Of a DNA stretch of 17,683 bases, positions 8,289 to 15,402 are shown piece by piece. The notes beneath the pieces were generated by a model that did no database searches, had not been told where the DNA came from, and saw only the letters and a program-made list of their open reading frames with translations. The translations under genes and the position numbers were made by a program. The DNA is taken from contig UQVN01000043.1 of NCBI GenBank assembly GCA_900544525.1, positions 1-17,683 on the forward strand, read 5' to 3'. The DNA comes from an uncultured Eubacteriales bacterium (GTDB lineage Bacteria; Bacillota; Clostridia; Lachnospirales; Lachnospiraceae). Each line of letters opens with the position of its first letter. Position 1 is the first letter of the stretch.

Positions 8289-8318
8289 ATTATATAGGAT
8301 AAAAGATGGTTTTGGCAA
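8289..8318 (-). promoter_or_regulatory. Promoter of the molybdenum hydroxylase operon
   Basis: On the minus strand TTGCCA (8318-8313, 5 of 6 matches) and TATAAT (8294-8289, perfect) are separated by 18 bases. Transcription would start near 8282, giving a leader of about 90 bases before the TTG start codon. No other hexamer pair in this gap fits the minus strand as well. Confidence 0.6.
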
Positions 8319-8418
8319 CAGAAAAATAGTCTTTTTATCAAAAAATGTTGAAATCGATAGAAAAGTAGAAAAGAAATGTCTTGCTTCTTTAAAAAAAGTG
8401 TGACAAAACATAGAAAAC

Positions 8419-8448
8419 TTTACCTCTCATATTGAAGTATGATATAAT
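8419..8448 (+). promoter_or_regulatory. Promoter driving the structured intergenic RNA
   Basis: TTTACC (8419-8424) and a perfect TATAAT (8443-8448) are 18 bases apart, with TG at 8440-8441 giving an extended -10. Transcription would start near 8455, directly before the first hairpin of the structured stretch and 270 bases ahead of the next gene. Confidence 0.6.
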
Positions 8449-8454
8449 GAGCGT

Positions 8455-8660
8455 TAGTGAGCAGAAATAGGTAAAGTCTGCTTAGTGCAATGAGTCAACA
8501 CAAAGTATTTGGCTAATGCCAACGAGGAGAAACACGCTCCGCGAGTTTTTCACGTTCGCGGACAGTCGTCAAATATCTCCTTTAGAAAAACTGGAAACTA
8601 CGTTTCCCTTTTTCTAAATTCGCTGTTTGACTGGTTGCCTTCGCACAAATAGGAACGTGG
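8455..8660 (+). ncRNA. Candidate structured non-coding RNA or palindromic repeat, unclassified
   Basis: No open frame fits, but about 200 bases fold into nested helices richer in GC than the surroundings. There is a 5' hairpin AGCAGA/TCTGCT (8460-8465 with 8477-8482). A long-range closing helix pairs GCAA and AGTCAA (8487-8490, 8493-8498) with TTGACT and TTGC (8627-8632, 8635-8638). Inside lie hairpin TTGGC/GCCAA (8509-8513 with 8518-8522), helix GGAGA/TCTCC (8526-8530 with 8576-8580) enclosing TCCGCGA/TCGCGGA (8538-8544 with 8556-8562), and a two-part hairpin TTTAGAAAAA/TTTTTCTAAA (8581-8590 with 8609-8618) topped by GGAAAC/GTTTCC. It follows its own promoter and ends before a second one. 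I tested it by eye against tmRNA, RNase P, SRP, T-box and cobalamin signatures and found no match; a 6S-like rod does not fit the multibranch fold. It could equally be a dispersed palindromic repeat. Confidence 0.45.
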
Positions 8661-8670
8661 ACAAAGTTCA

Positions 8671-8679
8671 TGGTATAAT
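8671..8679 (+). promoter_or_regulatory. Extended -10 promoter before the zinc-finger gene and polA
   Basis: TGGTATAAT is an extended -10 with a perfect TATAAT (8674-8679). The -35 region (about 8651-8656, AGGAAC) is weak, as often with extended -10 promoters. Transcription would start near 8686, about 40 bases before the ATG at 8725. GGAAC (8652-8656) and GTTCC (8681-8685) flank it as an inverted pair and may be a regulator site. Confidence 0.5.
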
Positions 8680-8724
8680 AGTTCCACTACGACAAAATAA
8701 GGAAAGTTTAAAGAGGGTGTTTAG

Positions 8725-9186
8725 ATGACTTGTCTTGAAGCGCAATCTATGATCACAACTTTTATAGAGGATCAGTTAGATGAGGAACAACTGATAGAAT
8801 TTATCCATCACATGAGGAATTGTCCTGATTGCATGGAGGAATTAGAAGTCTATTATACATTAATGGTAGGAATGAAGCAGCTTGATAATAATGAGAAATT
8901 ATCCAATAACTTTGCAAAAGAGTTAGAAGAAAAGCTAGCTTATGATGAAAGCCGAATCAAAGGACGTAAGCGAGTGGTACTGGAGACAAAGTTAGGAGTT
9001 ACAACTTTTATTACCATTGTGCTTGTATTTGTGCTTTTTCAGCTTGGAACGATGATCCATAGTTTAAGTCGACCAAGTTCTGGCACAGAAGCGGGAAAAT
9101 ATTATTATATGAAAGTAAAACCACATCTGTTTTATCCAGATGATTTTAAATTGCGTAATCCTTATAGCGGAACGAACGGAAAATAG
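8725..9186 (+). CDS. Zinc-finger (zf-HC2) single-pass membrane protein, anti-sigma-factor-like
   Basis: This small protein has 153 residues. The N-terminus resembles the zinc-binding anti-sigma (ZAS/zf-HC2) domain: Cys3, then His29-x3-Cys33-x2-Cys36. A charged helical linker follows (about 50-88), then one transmembrane segment (about 91-110) and a short polar tail of about 40 residues presumably outside the membrane. The ZAS domain usually sequesters an ECF sigma factor at the membrane until a signal arrives. Here no sigma-factor gene is adjacent, and polA begins 13 bases downstream, so the partner, if any, is elsewhere and an anti-sigma role is unproven. Start ATG 8725 is preceded by AGAGGG (8712-8717). 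It probably shares the transcript with polA. Confidence 0.75.
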   Translation: MTCLEAQSMITTFIEDQLDEEQLIEFIHHMRNCPDCMEELEVYYTLMVGMKQLDNNEKLSNNFAKELEEKLAYDESRIKGRKRVVLETKLGVTTFITIVLVFVLFQLGTMIHSLSRPSSGTEAGKYYYMKVKPHLFYPDDFKLRNPYSGTNGK

Positions 9187-9199
9187 GAGAAAAAATAGC

Positions 9200-11833
9200 A
9201 TGAAGAAAAAATTATTATTAGTGGATGGCCACAGCATATTAAACCGAGCATTCTATGGTCTTCCAGATTTAACAAATAGCGAAGGGCTGCATACCAATGG
9301 GGTTCTTGGATTTTTAAATATTTTATTTCGATTTTTAGAAGAGGAAAAAGCAACTCACTTGCTCGTTGCCTTTGATCGAAAAGAACCGACATTTCGTCAT
9401 GAGATGTTTGGGGAATATAAAGGAACGAGAAAAGGAATGCCACAAGAATTATTAGAACAAGTGCCTTTGATGAAAGAAGTTTTAAAGGCGATGGAAGTTC
9501 CGATTGTGGAGCAAGCGGGATATGAGGCAGATGATATTTTAGGAACAATTTCTAGAGAAGCAGTAAAAGAAGGATTTCACGTTTCTATTTTATCAGGCGA
9601 TCGCGATTTGTTACAGCTTGCAACCGATGAGATTTTAATTCGAATTCCAAAGACAAAAGCTGGTGGCACTACAGTAGAAGATTATTATGCAAAAGATGTA
9701 TTAGAAAAGTATCAAGTGACGCCAGAAGAGTTTATCGATGTAAAAGGCTTGATGGGCGATCCATCCGATAATATCCCAGGAGTTCCAGGAATTGGAGAAA
9801 AGACAGCCACAAAGATTATTGTAGCTTATCATTCTATTGAAAATGCATATGCCCATTTAGAAGAAATTAAGCCAAAGAAAGCCAAAGAAAATTTAGAGGC
9901 TTTTTATGAACAGGCGTTGTTAAGCAAAAAACTGGCAACGATTAAATTAGACTGTCAATTGGAATATCAGTTAGAAGATGCGATTCTTCAAAATTTATAT
10001 ACGAAAGAAGCTTATCAATATTTTCAGCGGTTGGAATTTAAATCTTTATTAAAACGATTTGGAGAAGAAGAAAAAGAGGAATTTCAAGTGCAATTGCGTG
10101 TTATACAAGAGTTACAAGAGGCAGAACAGATTTTTAAGAAGGCGAGAGAGCAAAAAAAGATCGGTTTTTCTATTTTCCATAAAGGAGATTGTTTTGGCAT
10201 TGCATTGGCATTTTCAAGAGAAGAAGTATACTATATAGAAGCCGTTGGGTTTTTAACAAAAGATTATGTATTAGAAGAACTAAAAGCTATATGCGAAGGT
10301 GAAGGAATCTGTGCTACCATGGATTTAAAATCCGCACTCTTTGATTTAAAAATTACAGAAGAAACATCTGGTATTATGGATATGGGAATTGGAGCTTATT
10401 TATTAAATCCATTAAAAGATACGTATCACTATGAAGATATTGCAAGGGATTATTTAGGAATTTCATTGCCATCAAAAGAGGAATTACTTGGAAAAGAAGA
10501 AGTTTTAGATGCGTTTGAAAATGGAGAAGAAAAGGCAAAACAAGTGATTGCATATTCTGCCTATGTTCCGTTAGAAGCTGTGGAAGTGATGAAAGAAAAG
10601 TTAAAAGAGTCAGAAATGCTCGAACTTTATGAAAAAATAGAAATGCCAACTATTTTTACTCTGTATGATATGCAAGAAAGAGGAATTGCTGTCAATAAAG
10701 AAGCGTTAAAAGAATATGGAGACAGTTTAGTTGGAAAAATTACACAATTAGAGCAGTCCATTTATGCGCATGCTGGACAAGTGTTTAACATTAATTCTCC
10801 AAAACAGCTTGGGATTGTCTTATTTGAAGATATGAAGCTTCCAGGAGCAAAGAAGACCAAAACAGGGTATTCTACAAGTGTCGATGTATTGGAAAAAATA
10901 AAAATGGAACATCCAATTATTGACGAAATTTTAGAATATCGTCATCTTGCCAAGTTAAAGTCCACCTATGCAGATGGGCTTGCGAATTTTATTCAAGAAG
11001 ATGGAAGAATTCATGGAATCTTTAATCAAACAGTAACTGCTACCGGACGTATTAGCAGTACAGAACCAAACTTACAAAATATTCCGATTCGTATGCCTTT
11101 AGGTCGTGCGATTCGTAAGGTGTTTATTCCAAAAGAAGGATTTGTTTTTGTAGATGCCGATTATTCCCAGATCGAACTTCGTGTTTTAGCTCATATTTCA
11201 GGCGATGAAACTCTTATTAATGCTTATAAAAATCATCAAGATATCCATGCGACGACAGCATCAGAAGTCTTTCATGTTCCATTAGAAGAGGTAACAGCAG
11301 ATCAAAGAAGAGAAGCAAAAGCAGTGAATTTTGGAATTGTTTATGGGCTTAGTGCTTTTGGACTCAGTCAAGATTTGAACATTACAAGAAAGCAGGCGAC
11401 AGAATATATTGATCGCTATTTTAAAACATATCCACAAGTAAAAGAGTTTTTAGATAACATTGTAGAAGAAGCAAAAGAAAAAGGTCTTGTTCGTACCATT
11501 TTCCATCGAATTCGTCCAATTCCAGAACTTTCTTCTAGTAATTTTATGCAAAGAAACTTTGGAGAGCGTGTGGCAATGAATTCACCAATTCAAGGAACAG
11601 CAGCAGATATTATGAAGATTGCTACCATTCGTGTCAATATGCGAATGAAACGAGAAAAATTAAAATCACGATTAATTCTTCAAATTCATGATGAGCTTTT
11701 AATTGAGGCAAGCATGGAGGAAGTAGAACAGGTGAAAAAGATTTTAGAAGAAGAAATGATGGGAGCTGCAGAGCTTAAAGTACCTCTTGAGATTGGAATT
11801 AGCGAAGGAAACAATTGGTTTGAAGCAAAATAA
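9200..11833 (+). CDS. polA: DNA polymerase I
   Basis: This polymerase of 877 residues acts in Okazaki-fragment processing and repair. The N-terminal 5'-3' exonuclease domain (about 1-290) has YEADDILG, SGDRDLLQL and MGDPSDNIPGVPGIGEKTA. The middle domain (about 300-470) looks like a degenerate 3'-5' exonuclease: where proofreading enzymes have an Asp-x-Glu motif it reads IGFSIFHKGD, and the Exo II Asp is not evident, so proofreading is probably lost as in Bacillus and Thermus homologues. The polymerase domain is intact: motif A DYSQIE with Asp654, O-helix RREAKAVNFG with Lys707, and motif C HDE at 830-832. Start ATG 9200 is chosen because AGGAG (9185-9189) precedes it and the sequence MKKKLLLVDGHS is the family N-terminus. 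A longer in-frame start at 9140 would overlap the previous gene. coaE follows 52 bases downstream. Confidence 0.97.
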   Translation: MKKKLLLVDGHSILNRAFYGLPDLTNSEGLHTNGVLGFLNILFRFLEEEKATHLLVAFDRKEPTFRHEMFGEYKGTRKGMPQELLEQVPLMKEVLKAMEVPIVEQAGYEADDILGTISREAVKEGFHVSILSGDRDLLQLATDEILIRIPKTKAGGTTVEDYYAKDVLEKYQVTPEEFIDVKGLMGDPSDNIPGVPGIGEKTATKIIVAYHSIENAYAHLEEIKPKKAKENLEAFYEQALLSKKLATIKLDCQLEYQLEDAILQNLYTKEAYQYFQRLEFKSLLKRFGEEEKEEFQVQLRVIQELQEAEQIFKKAREQKKIGFSIFHKGDCFGIALAFSREEVYYIEAVGFLTKDYVLEELKAICEGEGICATMDLKSALFDLKITEETSGIMDMGIGAYLLNPLKDTYHYEDIARDYLGISLPSKEELLGKEEVLDAFENGEEKAKQVIAYSAYVPLEAVEVMKEKLKESEMLELYEKIEMPTIFTLYDMQERGIAVNKEALKEYGDSLVGKITQLEQSIYAHAGQVFNINSPKQLGIVLFEDMKLPGAKKTKTGYSTSVDVLEKIKMEHPIIDEILEYRHLAKLKSTYADGLANFIQEDGRIHGIFNQTVTATGRISSTEPNLQNIPIRMPLGRAIRKVFIPKEGFVFVDADYSQIELRVLAHISGDETLINAYKNHQDIHATTASEVFHVPLEEVTADQRREAKAVNFGIVYGLSAFGLSQDLNITRKQATEYIDRYFKTYPQVKEFLDNIVEEAKEKGLVRTIFHRIRPIPELSSSNFMQRNFGERVAMNSPIQGTAADIMKIATIRVNMRMKREKLKSRLILQIHDELLIEASMEEVEQVKKILEEEMMGAAELKVPLEIGISEGNNWFEAK

Positions 11834-11885
11834 ATAGAAATAAAAGAAGAGAGAAGTGCTTGTAAGCAATGGAAAGGGAGATAAG

Positions 11886-12482
11886 ATGAAAGTAATAGGG
11901 ATAACAGGCGGTGTGGGCTGTGGAAAAAGCTTTATTATGGAACAGCTACAAGAGCGTTATCAAGCGGGAATTATTTTAACCGATCTTGTAGCTCATGATT
12001 TAATGGAACCTGGTGGAGTGAGTTATCAAGAAATTGTCGCGTGTTTTGGAACAAAGATTTTAGAACCCGATGGAAAAATTAATCGTCAAGCGCTTGGCTC
12101 AATTGTATTTCAAGACAAGGAGGCTTTGTTAAAGTTAAATTCCATTACGCATCCTAATGTAAAAAAAGAAGTGATTCGAAGAATTGAAGAGATGAAAAGA
12201 GCAAAAGAAGTTTCCATTATTATGGTAGAAGCAGCTCTTTTAATCGAAGAACATTATGATGAAATTTGTGATGAACTTTGGTTCATTGATGCCAGTGATG
12301 AGGTAAGAATAAAGCGGCTAATGGAAAAAAGAGGGTATACGAAAGAAAAATGCCTTTCCATTATGTCAAATCAATTACAAAGGGAGAGATTTTTAGAGCA
12401 TTGTGGGCGGGTGATTTATAATGATAAAACAAAAGAGGATGCCGTTGCACAGCTTGATGCCATTATGAAGGAAGTTATATGA
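11886..12482 (+). CDS. coaE: Dephospho-CoA kinase
   Basis: This cytoplasmic kinase of 198 residues catalyses the last step of coenzyme A synthesis, phosphorylating the 3'-hydroxyl of the ribose of dephospho-CoA with ATP. The Walker A loop GGVGCGKS is at residues 8-15. The sequence continues with the CoA-binding region typical of the family (LTDLVAHDLM, GKINRQALGSIVF, LLKLNSITHP) and a C-terminal lid with RGYTKEKCLSIMSNQ. The start at 11886 is preferred because AAAGGGAG (11873-11880) is placed correctly for it and MKVIGITGG is the family N-terminus; an in-frame ATG at 11856 would add ten unrelated residues. It is 52 bases after polA, a pairing also common in Bacillus-group genomes, and is followed by a terminator. 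Confidence 0.95.
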   Translation: MKVIGITGGVGCGKSFIMEQLQERYQAGIILTDLVAHDLMEPGGVSYQEIVACFGTKILEPDGKINRQALGSIVFQDKEALLKLNSITHPNVKKEVIRRIEEMKRAKEVSIIMVEAALLIEEHYDEICDELWFIDASDEVRIKRLMEKRGYTKEKCLSIMSNQLQRERFLEHCGRVIYNDKTKEDAVAQLDAIMKEVI

Positions 12483-12566
12483 AAAATTTCAAAAAACTTT
12501 CTTGATAACTTGACTAAATTGTGAGAAAAGCCGTAAGAAAAATTTGTTAAAATGGCGAAGTTAGTA

Positions 12567-12600
12567 AGAGAATGGTAATTAGTATTGCCATTCTCTTTTT
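12567..12600 (+). terminator. Intrinsic terminator after coaE, overlapping the next promoter
   Basis: A 12-bp stem pairs 12567-12578 (AGAGAATGGTAA) with 12585-12596 (TTGCCATTCTCT), with one G-U pair and a six-base loop, and runs into TTTT at 12597-12600. Its 3' arm begins with the -35 element of the following gene. Confidence 0.8.
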
Positions 12601-12614
12601 CCATATGCTATAAT
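12585..12614 (+). promoter_or_regulatory. Promoter of the MBL-fold gene, embedded in the coaE terminator
   Basis: TTGCCA (12585-12590, 5 of 6 matches) and TATAAT (12609-12614, perfect) are separated by 18 bases, with TG at 12606-12607 giving an extended -10. Transcription would start near 12621, leaving a leader of about 27 bases. The -35 is part of the terminator stem. Confidence 0.65.
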
Positions 12615-12647
12615 CAAAAATAGACTGTAAGAAAGAAGAGAAAGAAT

Positions 12648-13451
12648 ATGAGAGTAACAAGTTTTGCCAGTGGAAGCAGTGGAAACTGCGTTTTTGCGGG
12701 ATCAGATAACACCCATATTTTAATTGATGCAGGAATTAGTGCGAAGAAAATTGAAAACGGGTTAAAGGAACTAGAATTGACAGGAAAGGATTTAAATGGG
12801 ATTTTAGTCACCCATGAACATATCGATCATATTAGCGGAATTGGAGTGATGGCAAGAAGGTATCAAGTTCCAATTTATGCAACAAGAGGAACGAAAAATG
12901 CCATTTTAAATGCAAAAAGTGTTGGGAAGATTGAAGAAGATCTGATTCAAGAAATTGCACCAGAACAGGATTTTTTCATTGGAGATTTAGTATTAAATGC
13001 TACGCCTATTTGGCATGATGCAGCAGAACCTGTTTGTTATACTGTTAAAAAAGGGAAAAAAAAGTTAGCCGTTGCAACCGATCTTGGGGACTATAACGAG
13101 CACATTGTGGAAAAATTAAGAGATTCTGATATTTTATATATTGAAGCAAATCATGATGTAAAAATGTTAGAAGTAGGGCCATACCCTTATTATTTAAAAC
13201 AAAGAATTTTAGGGCGACATGGACATTTATCCAATGAACGAGCAGGACAGTTTATCGAACAGCTTTGGAATGATAAATTAGAACATATTTTCCTCGGACA
13301 TTTAAGTAAAGAAAATAATTTTGAGGAATTAGCTTATGAGACCGTAAAATTGGAATTAGAAAATAGCTCTGTTGGAAAAAGAGTAAAAGAAGTTCCAATT
13401 CAGGTAGCAAGACGGGATTGCCTGTCTGAGCTTATATACATTAATGAATAG
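12648..13451 (+). CDS. MBL-fold metallohydrolase, WalJ/YycJ-like
   Basis: This is a soluble metallo-beta-lactamase-fold hydrolase of 267 residues. The metal motif is HEHIDH (His56, His58, Asp60, His61). Further likely ligands lie in ATPIWHDA, VATDLGDYN and the C-terminal GHLSKENN. The opening MRVTSFASGSSGNCVF is typical of the WalJ/YycJ group, which in Bacillus and streptococci is encoded with the WalKR two-component system and affects genome maintenance and cell division. Here no walRK genes are adjacent, so the walJ symbol is not applied. The predicted activity is as a nuclease or phosphodiesterase; substrate is unknown. The ribosome site is weak (AAGAAGAGAAAG). The stop is 19 bases before the ACT-domain gene, suggesting one operon to 15125. 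Confidence 0.87.
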   Translation: MRVTSFASGSSGNCVFAGSDNTHILIDAGISAKKIENGLKELELTGKDLNGILVTHEHIDHISGIGVMARRYQVPIYATRGTKNAILNAKSVGKIEEDLIQEIAPEQDFFIGDLVLNATPIWHDAAEPVCYTVKKGKKKLAVATDLGDYNEHIVEKLRDSDILYIEANHDVKMLEVGPYPYYLKQRILGRHGHLSNERAGQFIEQLWNDKLEHIFLGHLSKENNFEELAYETVKLELENSSVGKRVKEVPIQVARRDCLSELIYINE

Positions 13452-13470
13452 TTTTAAGGAGGATTTGGAC

Positions 13471-13743
13471 ATGAACAAAACAGTCATCACAGTAGTGGGA
13501 AAAGATAATGTAGGTATTATTGCAAAAATATGTACTTATATGGCGGAAAATGGAATTAATATTCTTGATATTTCTCAAACCATTGTATCCGGATATTTTA
13601 ATATGATGATGATTACAGAATCTGATTATGGGGTAAAAGATTTTCCTACGATGTTAAAAGAATTAAAAGAAATTGGAGAAGAAATTGGTGTGAGTGTTCA
13701 AGCCCAAAACGCCGAAATCTTTGAAAAAATGCATAGAATTTAA
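13471..13743 (+). CDS. ACT-domain protein, UPF0237 family
   Basis: A stand-alone ACT domain of 90 residues fills the whole protein: the first beta strand reads VITVVGKDNVGIIAKI, followed by a helix and NILDISQTIVSGYFNMMM. ACT domains usually bind amino acids or other small ligands and dimerise to regulate a partner. The start at 13471 follows a perfect AAGGAGG (13456-13462); an earlier ATG at 13444 overlaps the previous gene and precedes that ribosome site. It stops 17 bases before the UPF0210 gene, a pairing seen widely in anaerobic Firmicutes, so it may regulate or sense a ligand for that protein. The ligand is not known. Confidence 0.9.
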   Translation: MNKTVITVVGKDNVGIIAKICTYMAENGINILDISQTIVSGYFNMMMITESDYGVKDFPTMLKELKEIGEEIGVSVQAQNAEIFEKMHRI

Positions 13744-13760
13744 GATGGAGGCAAGCAATT

Positions 13761-15125
13761 ATGATTAATATGAATGAGGTTTTTGAAACCAACAAGATGA
13801 TTCATGAAATGAACTTAGATGTTCGAACGATTACAATGGGGATTAGTCTCTTAGATTGTACTGGTTCTTCCTTAGAAGAAGTAGGGGATAACATTTATAA
13901 AAAGATTACAACGAAAGCCAAAGATCTTGTGAAAACAGGAGAAGAAATTGAACACGAATTTGGAGTTCCAATTGTAAATAAGCGTATTTCTGTTACGCCA
14001 ATTGCTCTTGTTGGTGGTTCCGTTTGTAACAGTGAAGACGATTTTGTTTATTTAGCACAAGTACTTGATAAAGCAGCAAAAGAAGTAGGAGTCAACTTTA
14101 TTGGTGGATATTCTGCTTTAGTATCAAAAGGAATGACAAAAGCAGATGAGCTTTTAATTCGTTCTTTACCAAAGGCTCTTTCAAAAACAGAGATTGTTTG
14201 TTCCTCTGTTAACGTTGGTTCTACAAAAACAGGAATTAATATGGATGCGGTAAAATTAATCGGAGAAAAAATTATAGAAACAGCAGAAGCCACAAAAGAA
14301 AAAGATTCCTTTGGGAATGCTAAATTTGTTGTTTTTTGTAATGCACCTGATGATAATCCATTTATGGCAGGAGCCTTTCATGGAGTAACAGAACCCGATG
14401 TTGTCATTAACGTAGGGGTAAGTGGCCCAGGAGTTGTAAAACGTGCCATTGAAAAAGTTCGTGGAAAAGATTTTGAAGAGCTTTGCGAAGTGATTAAAAA
14501 GACAGCCTTTAAGATTACACGAGTGGGACAACTAGTGGCAAAAGAAGCGTCAAAAAGATTAAACGTTCCATTTGGAATTATTGACTTATCTCTTGCTCCA
14601 ACACCAGCCATTGGCGATAGCGTTGGAGAAATATTAGAAGAGATCGGGTTAGAATATGCAGGAGCGCCAGGGACGACAGCGGCGCTTGCTATGTTAAACG
14701 ATCAAGTAAAAAAAGGAGGGGTTATGGCATCTTCTTATGTCGGTGGTTTAAGCGGTGCTTTTATCCCTGTTAGTGAAGATCAACGCATGATCGATGCGGT
14801 AGCTGCGGGAGCATTAACAATGGAAAAATTAGAAGCGATGACTTGTGTTTGTTCCGTAGGGCTTGATATGATTGCGGTTCCAGGAGATACAAAAGCAACA
14901 ACGATCTCTGGACTTATTGCCGATGAAATGGCTCTTGGTATGATCAATCAAAAGACAACAGCGGTTCGTATTATTCCAGTTATTGGAAAAGGAGTTGGAG
15001 AAATCGCGGAATTTGGTGGTCTTTTAGGTTATGCTCCGATTATGCCAGTCAATAGATTTAGTTGTGATGCCTTTATTAAACGTGGAGGAAGAATCCCGGC
15101 ACCGATCCATAGTTTTAAAAATTAA
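13761..15125 (+). CDS. PFL family protein, UPF0210 (DUF711)
   Basis: This cytoplasmic protein of 454 residues belongs to the UPF0210/DUF711 family, whose fold resembles pyruvate formate-lyase and anaerobic ribonucleotide reductase. Family-like segments include LDVRTITMGISLLDC near the N-terminus, VNVGSTKTGINMDAV (about 150-164), VGVSGPGVVKRAIEKVRGKDFEEL (about 217) and GGLLGYAPIMPVNRFSCDAFIKRGGRIPAPIHSFKN at the end. I see no glycyl-radical motif of a working PFL (an RVSGY-type site), so the name reflects fold and not reaction. The start ATG 13761 has GGAGG at 13747-13751. The partner ACT protein lies just upstream. The function is unassigned; a terminator follows. Confidence 0.92.
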   Translation: MINMNEVFETNKMIHEMNLDVRTITMGISLLDCTGSSLEEVGDNIYKKITTKAKDLVKTGEEIEHEFGVPIVNKRISVTPIALVGGSVCNSEDDFVYLAQVLDKAAKEVGVNFIGGYSALVSKGMTKADELLIRSLPKALSKTEIVCSSVNVGSTKTGINMDAVKLIGEKIIETAEATKEKDSFGNAKFVVFCNAPDDNPFMAGAFHGVTEPDVVINVGVSGPGVVKRAIEKVRGKDFEELCEVIKKTAFKITRVGQLVAKEASKRLNVPFGIIDLSLAPTPAIGDSVGEILEEIGLEYAGAPGTTAALAMLNDQVKKGGVMASSYVGGLSGAFIPVSEDQRMIDAVAAGALTMEKLEAMTCVCSVGLDMIAVPGDTKATTISGLIADEMALGMINQKTTAVRIIPVIGKGVGEIAEFGGLLGYAPIMPVNRFSCDAFIKRGGRIPAPIHSFKN

Positions 15126-15152
15126 AGAGAATATCGTTCTAAGTTAATGATT

Positions 15153-15186
15153 GGAGTGGGTTGTTTTTACAATCCGCTCCTTTTTT
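15153..15186 (+). terminator. Intrinsic terminator after the UPF0210 gene
   Basis: A 12-bp stem (GGAGTGGGTTGT at 15153-15164 with ACAATCCGCTCC at 15169-15180, two G-U pairs) with a TTTT loop is followed by six T residues. This is a strong terminator 28 bases after the stop codon. Confidence 0.9.
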
Positions 15187-15235
15187 ATGTGATAGGAAAT
15201 TCCTCCCAAGGCGAGGCATCCTATCACATAAAAAA
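15181..15235. repeat. 17-bp perfect inverted repeat fused to the terminator T-tract
   Basis: TTTTTTATGTGATAGGA (15181-15197) is repeated exactly in inverted form at 15219-15235, with a 21-base centre that can pair further (CCTC 15202-15205 with GAGG 15213-15216). The first six T residues are also the U-tract of the preceding terminator. No T-tract follows on either strand, so it is not itself a standard terminator. It could be a small palindromic repeat or an RNA-stabilising hairpin. Downstream to 15402 I see only a weak AAAAGTG/CACTTTT hairpin with a short T-tract (15375-15393) and no convincing gene. Confidence 0.6.
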
Positions 15236-15402
15236 GCCTACGTGCCAACGATGCGCAGCTCGCAAAGAGGAGATTAGAAATAAGGGCTATTCCTTTAAAG
15301 GGAGAAGAGATAAACGAAGAAAAATGGATAAAATTTGTATAAATTTCGTAATTTCACACACAATAATCATAAGGAAAAGTGGAGGTCACTTTTTTTCTAA
15401 GG

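Noticed and set aside
8179..8411. Overlapping short frames of 65 and 74 codons on both strands upstream of xdh
   Set aside because: They overlap the xdh promoter and the FAD subunit start, have AT-driven composition and no family resemblance.
8524..8542. Resemblance of GAGGAGAAACACGCTCC to the conserved RNase P RNA segment
   Set aside because: The match is partial, the other conserved RNase P regions are absent and the stretch is too short for rnpB.
9140..9199. A polA start 60 bases upstream of the chosen one
   Set aside because: It overlaps the zinc-finger gene and lies before the polA ribosome site; the family N-terminus begins at 9200.
9162..9548. Minus-strand frame of 128 codons opposite the start of polA
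   Set aside because: A shadow of the polA exonuclease domain; leucine-rich composition is produced by the complementary codons.
13761..15125. Idea that the PFL family protein is a working pyruvate formate-lyase
   Set aside because: At 454 residues it is much shorter than PFL, has no glycyl-radical motif and no activase gene beside it; it fits UPF0210.
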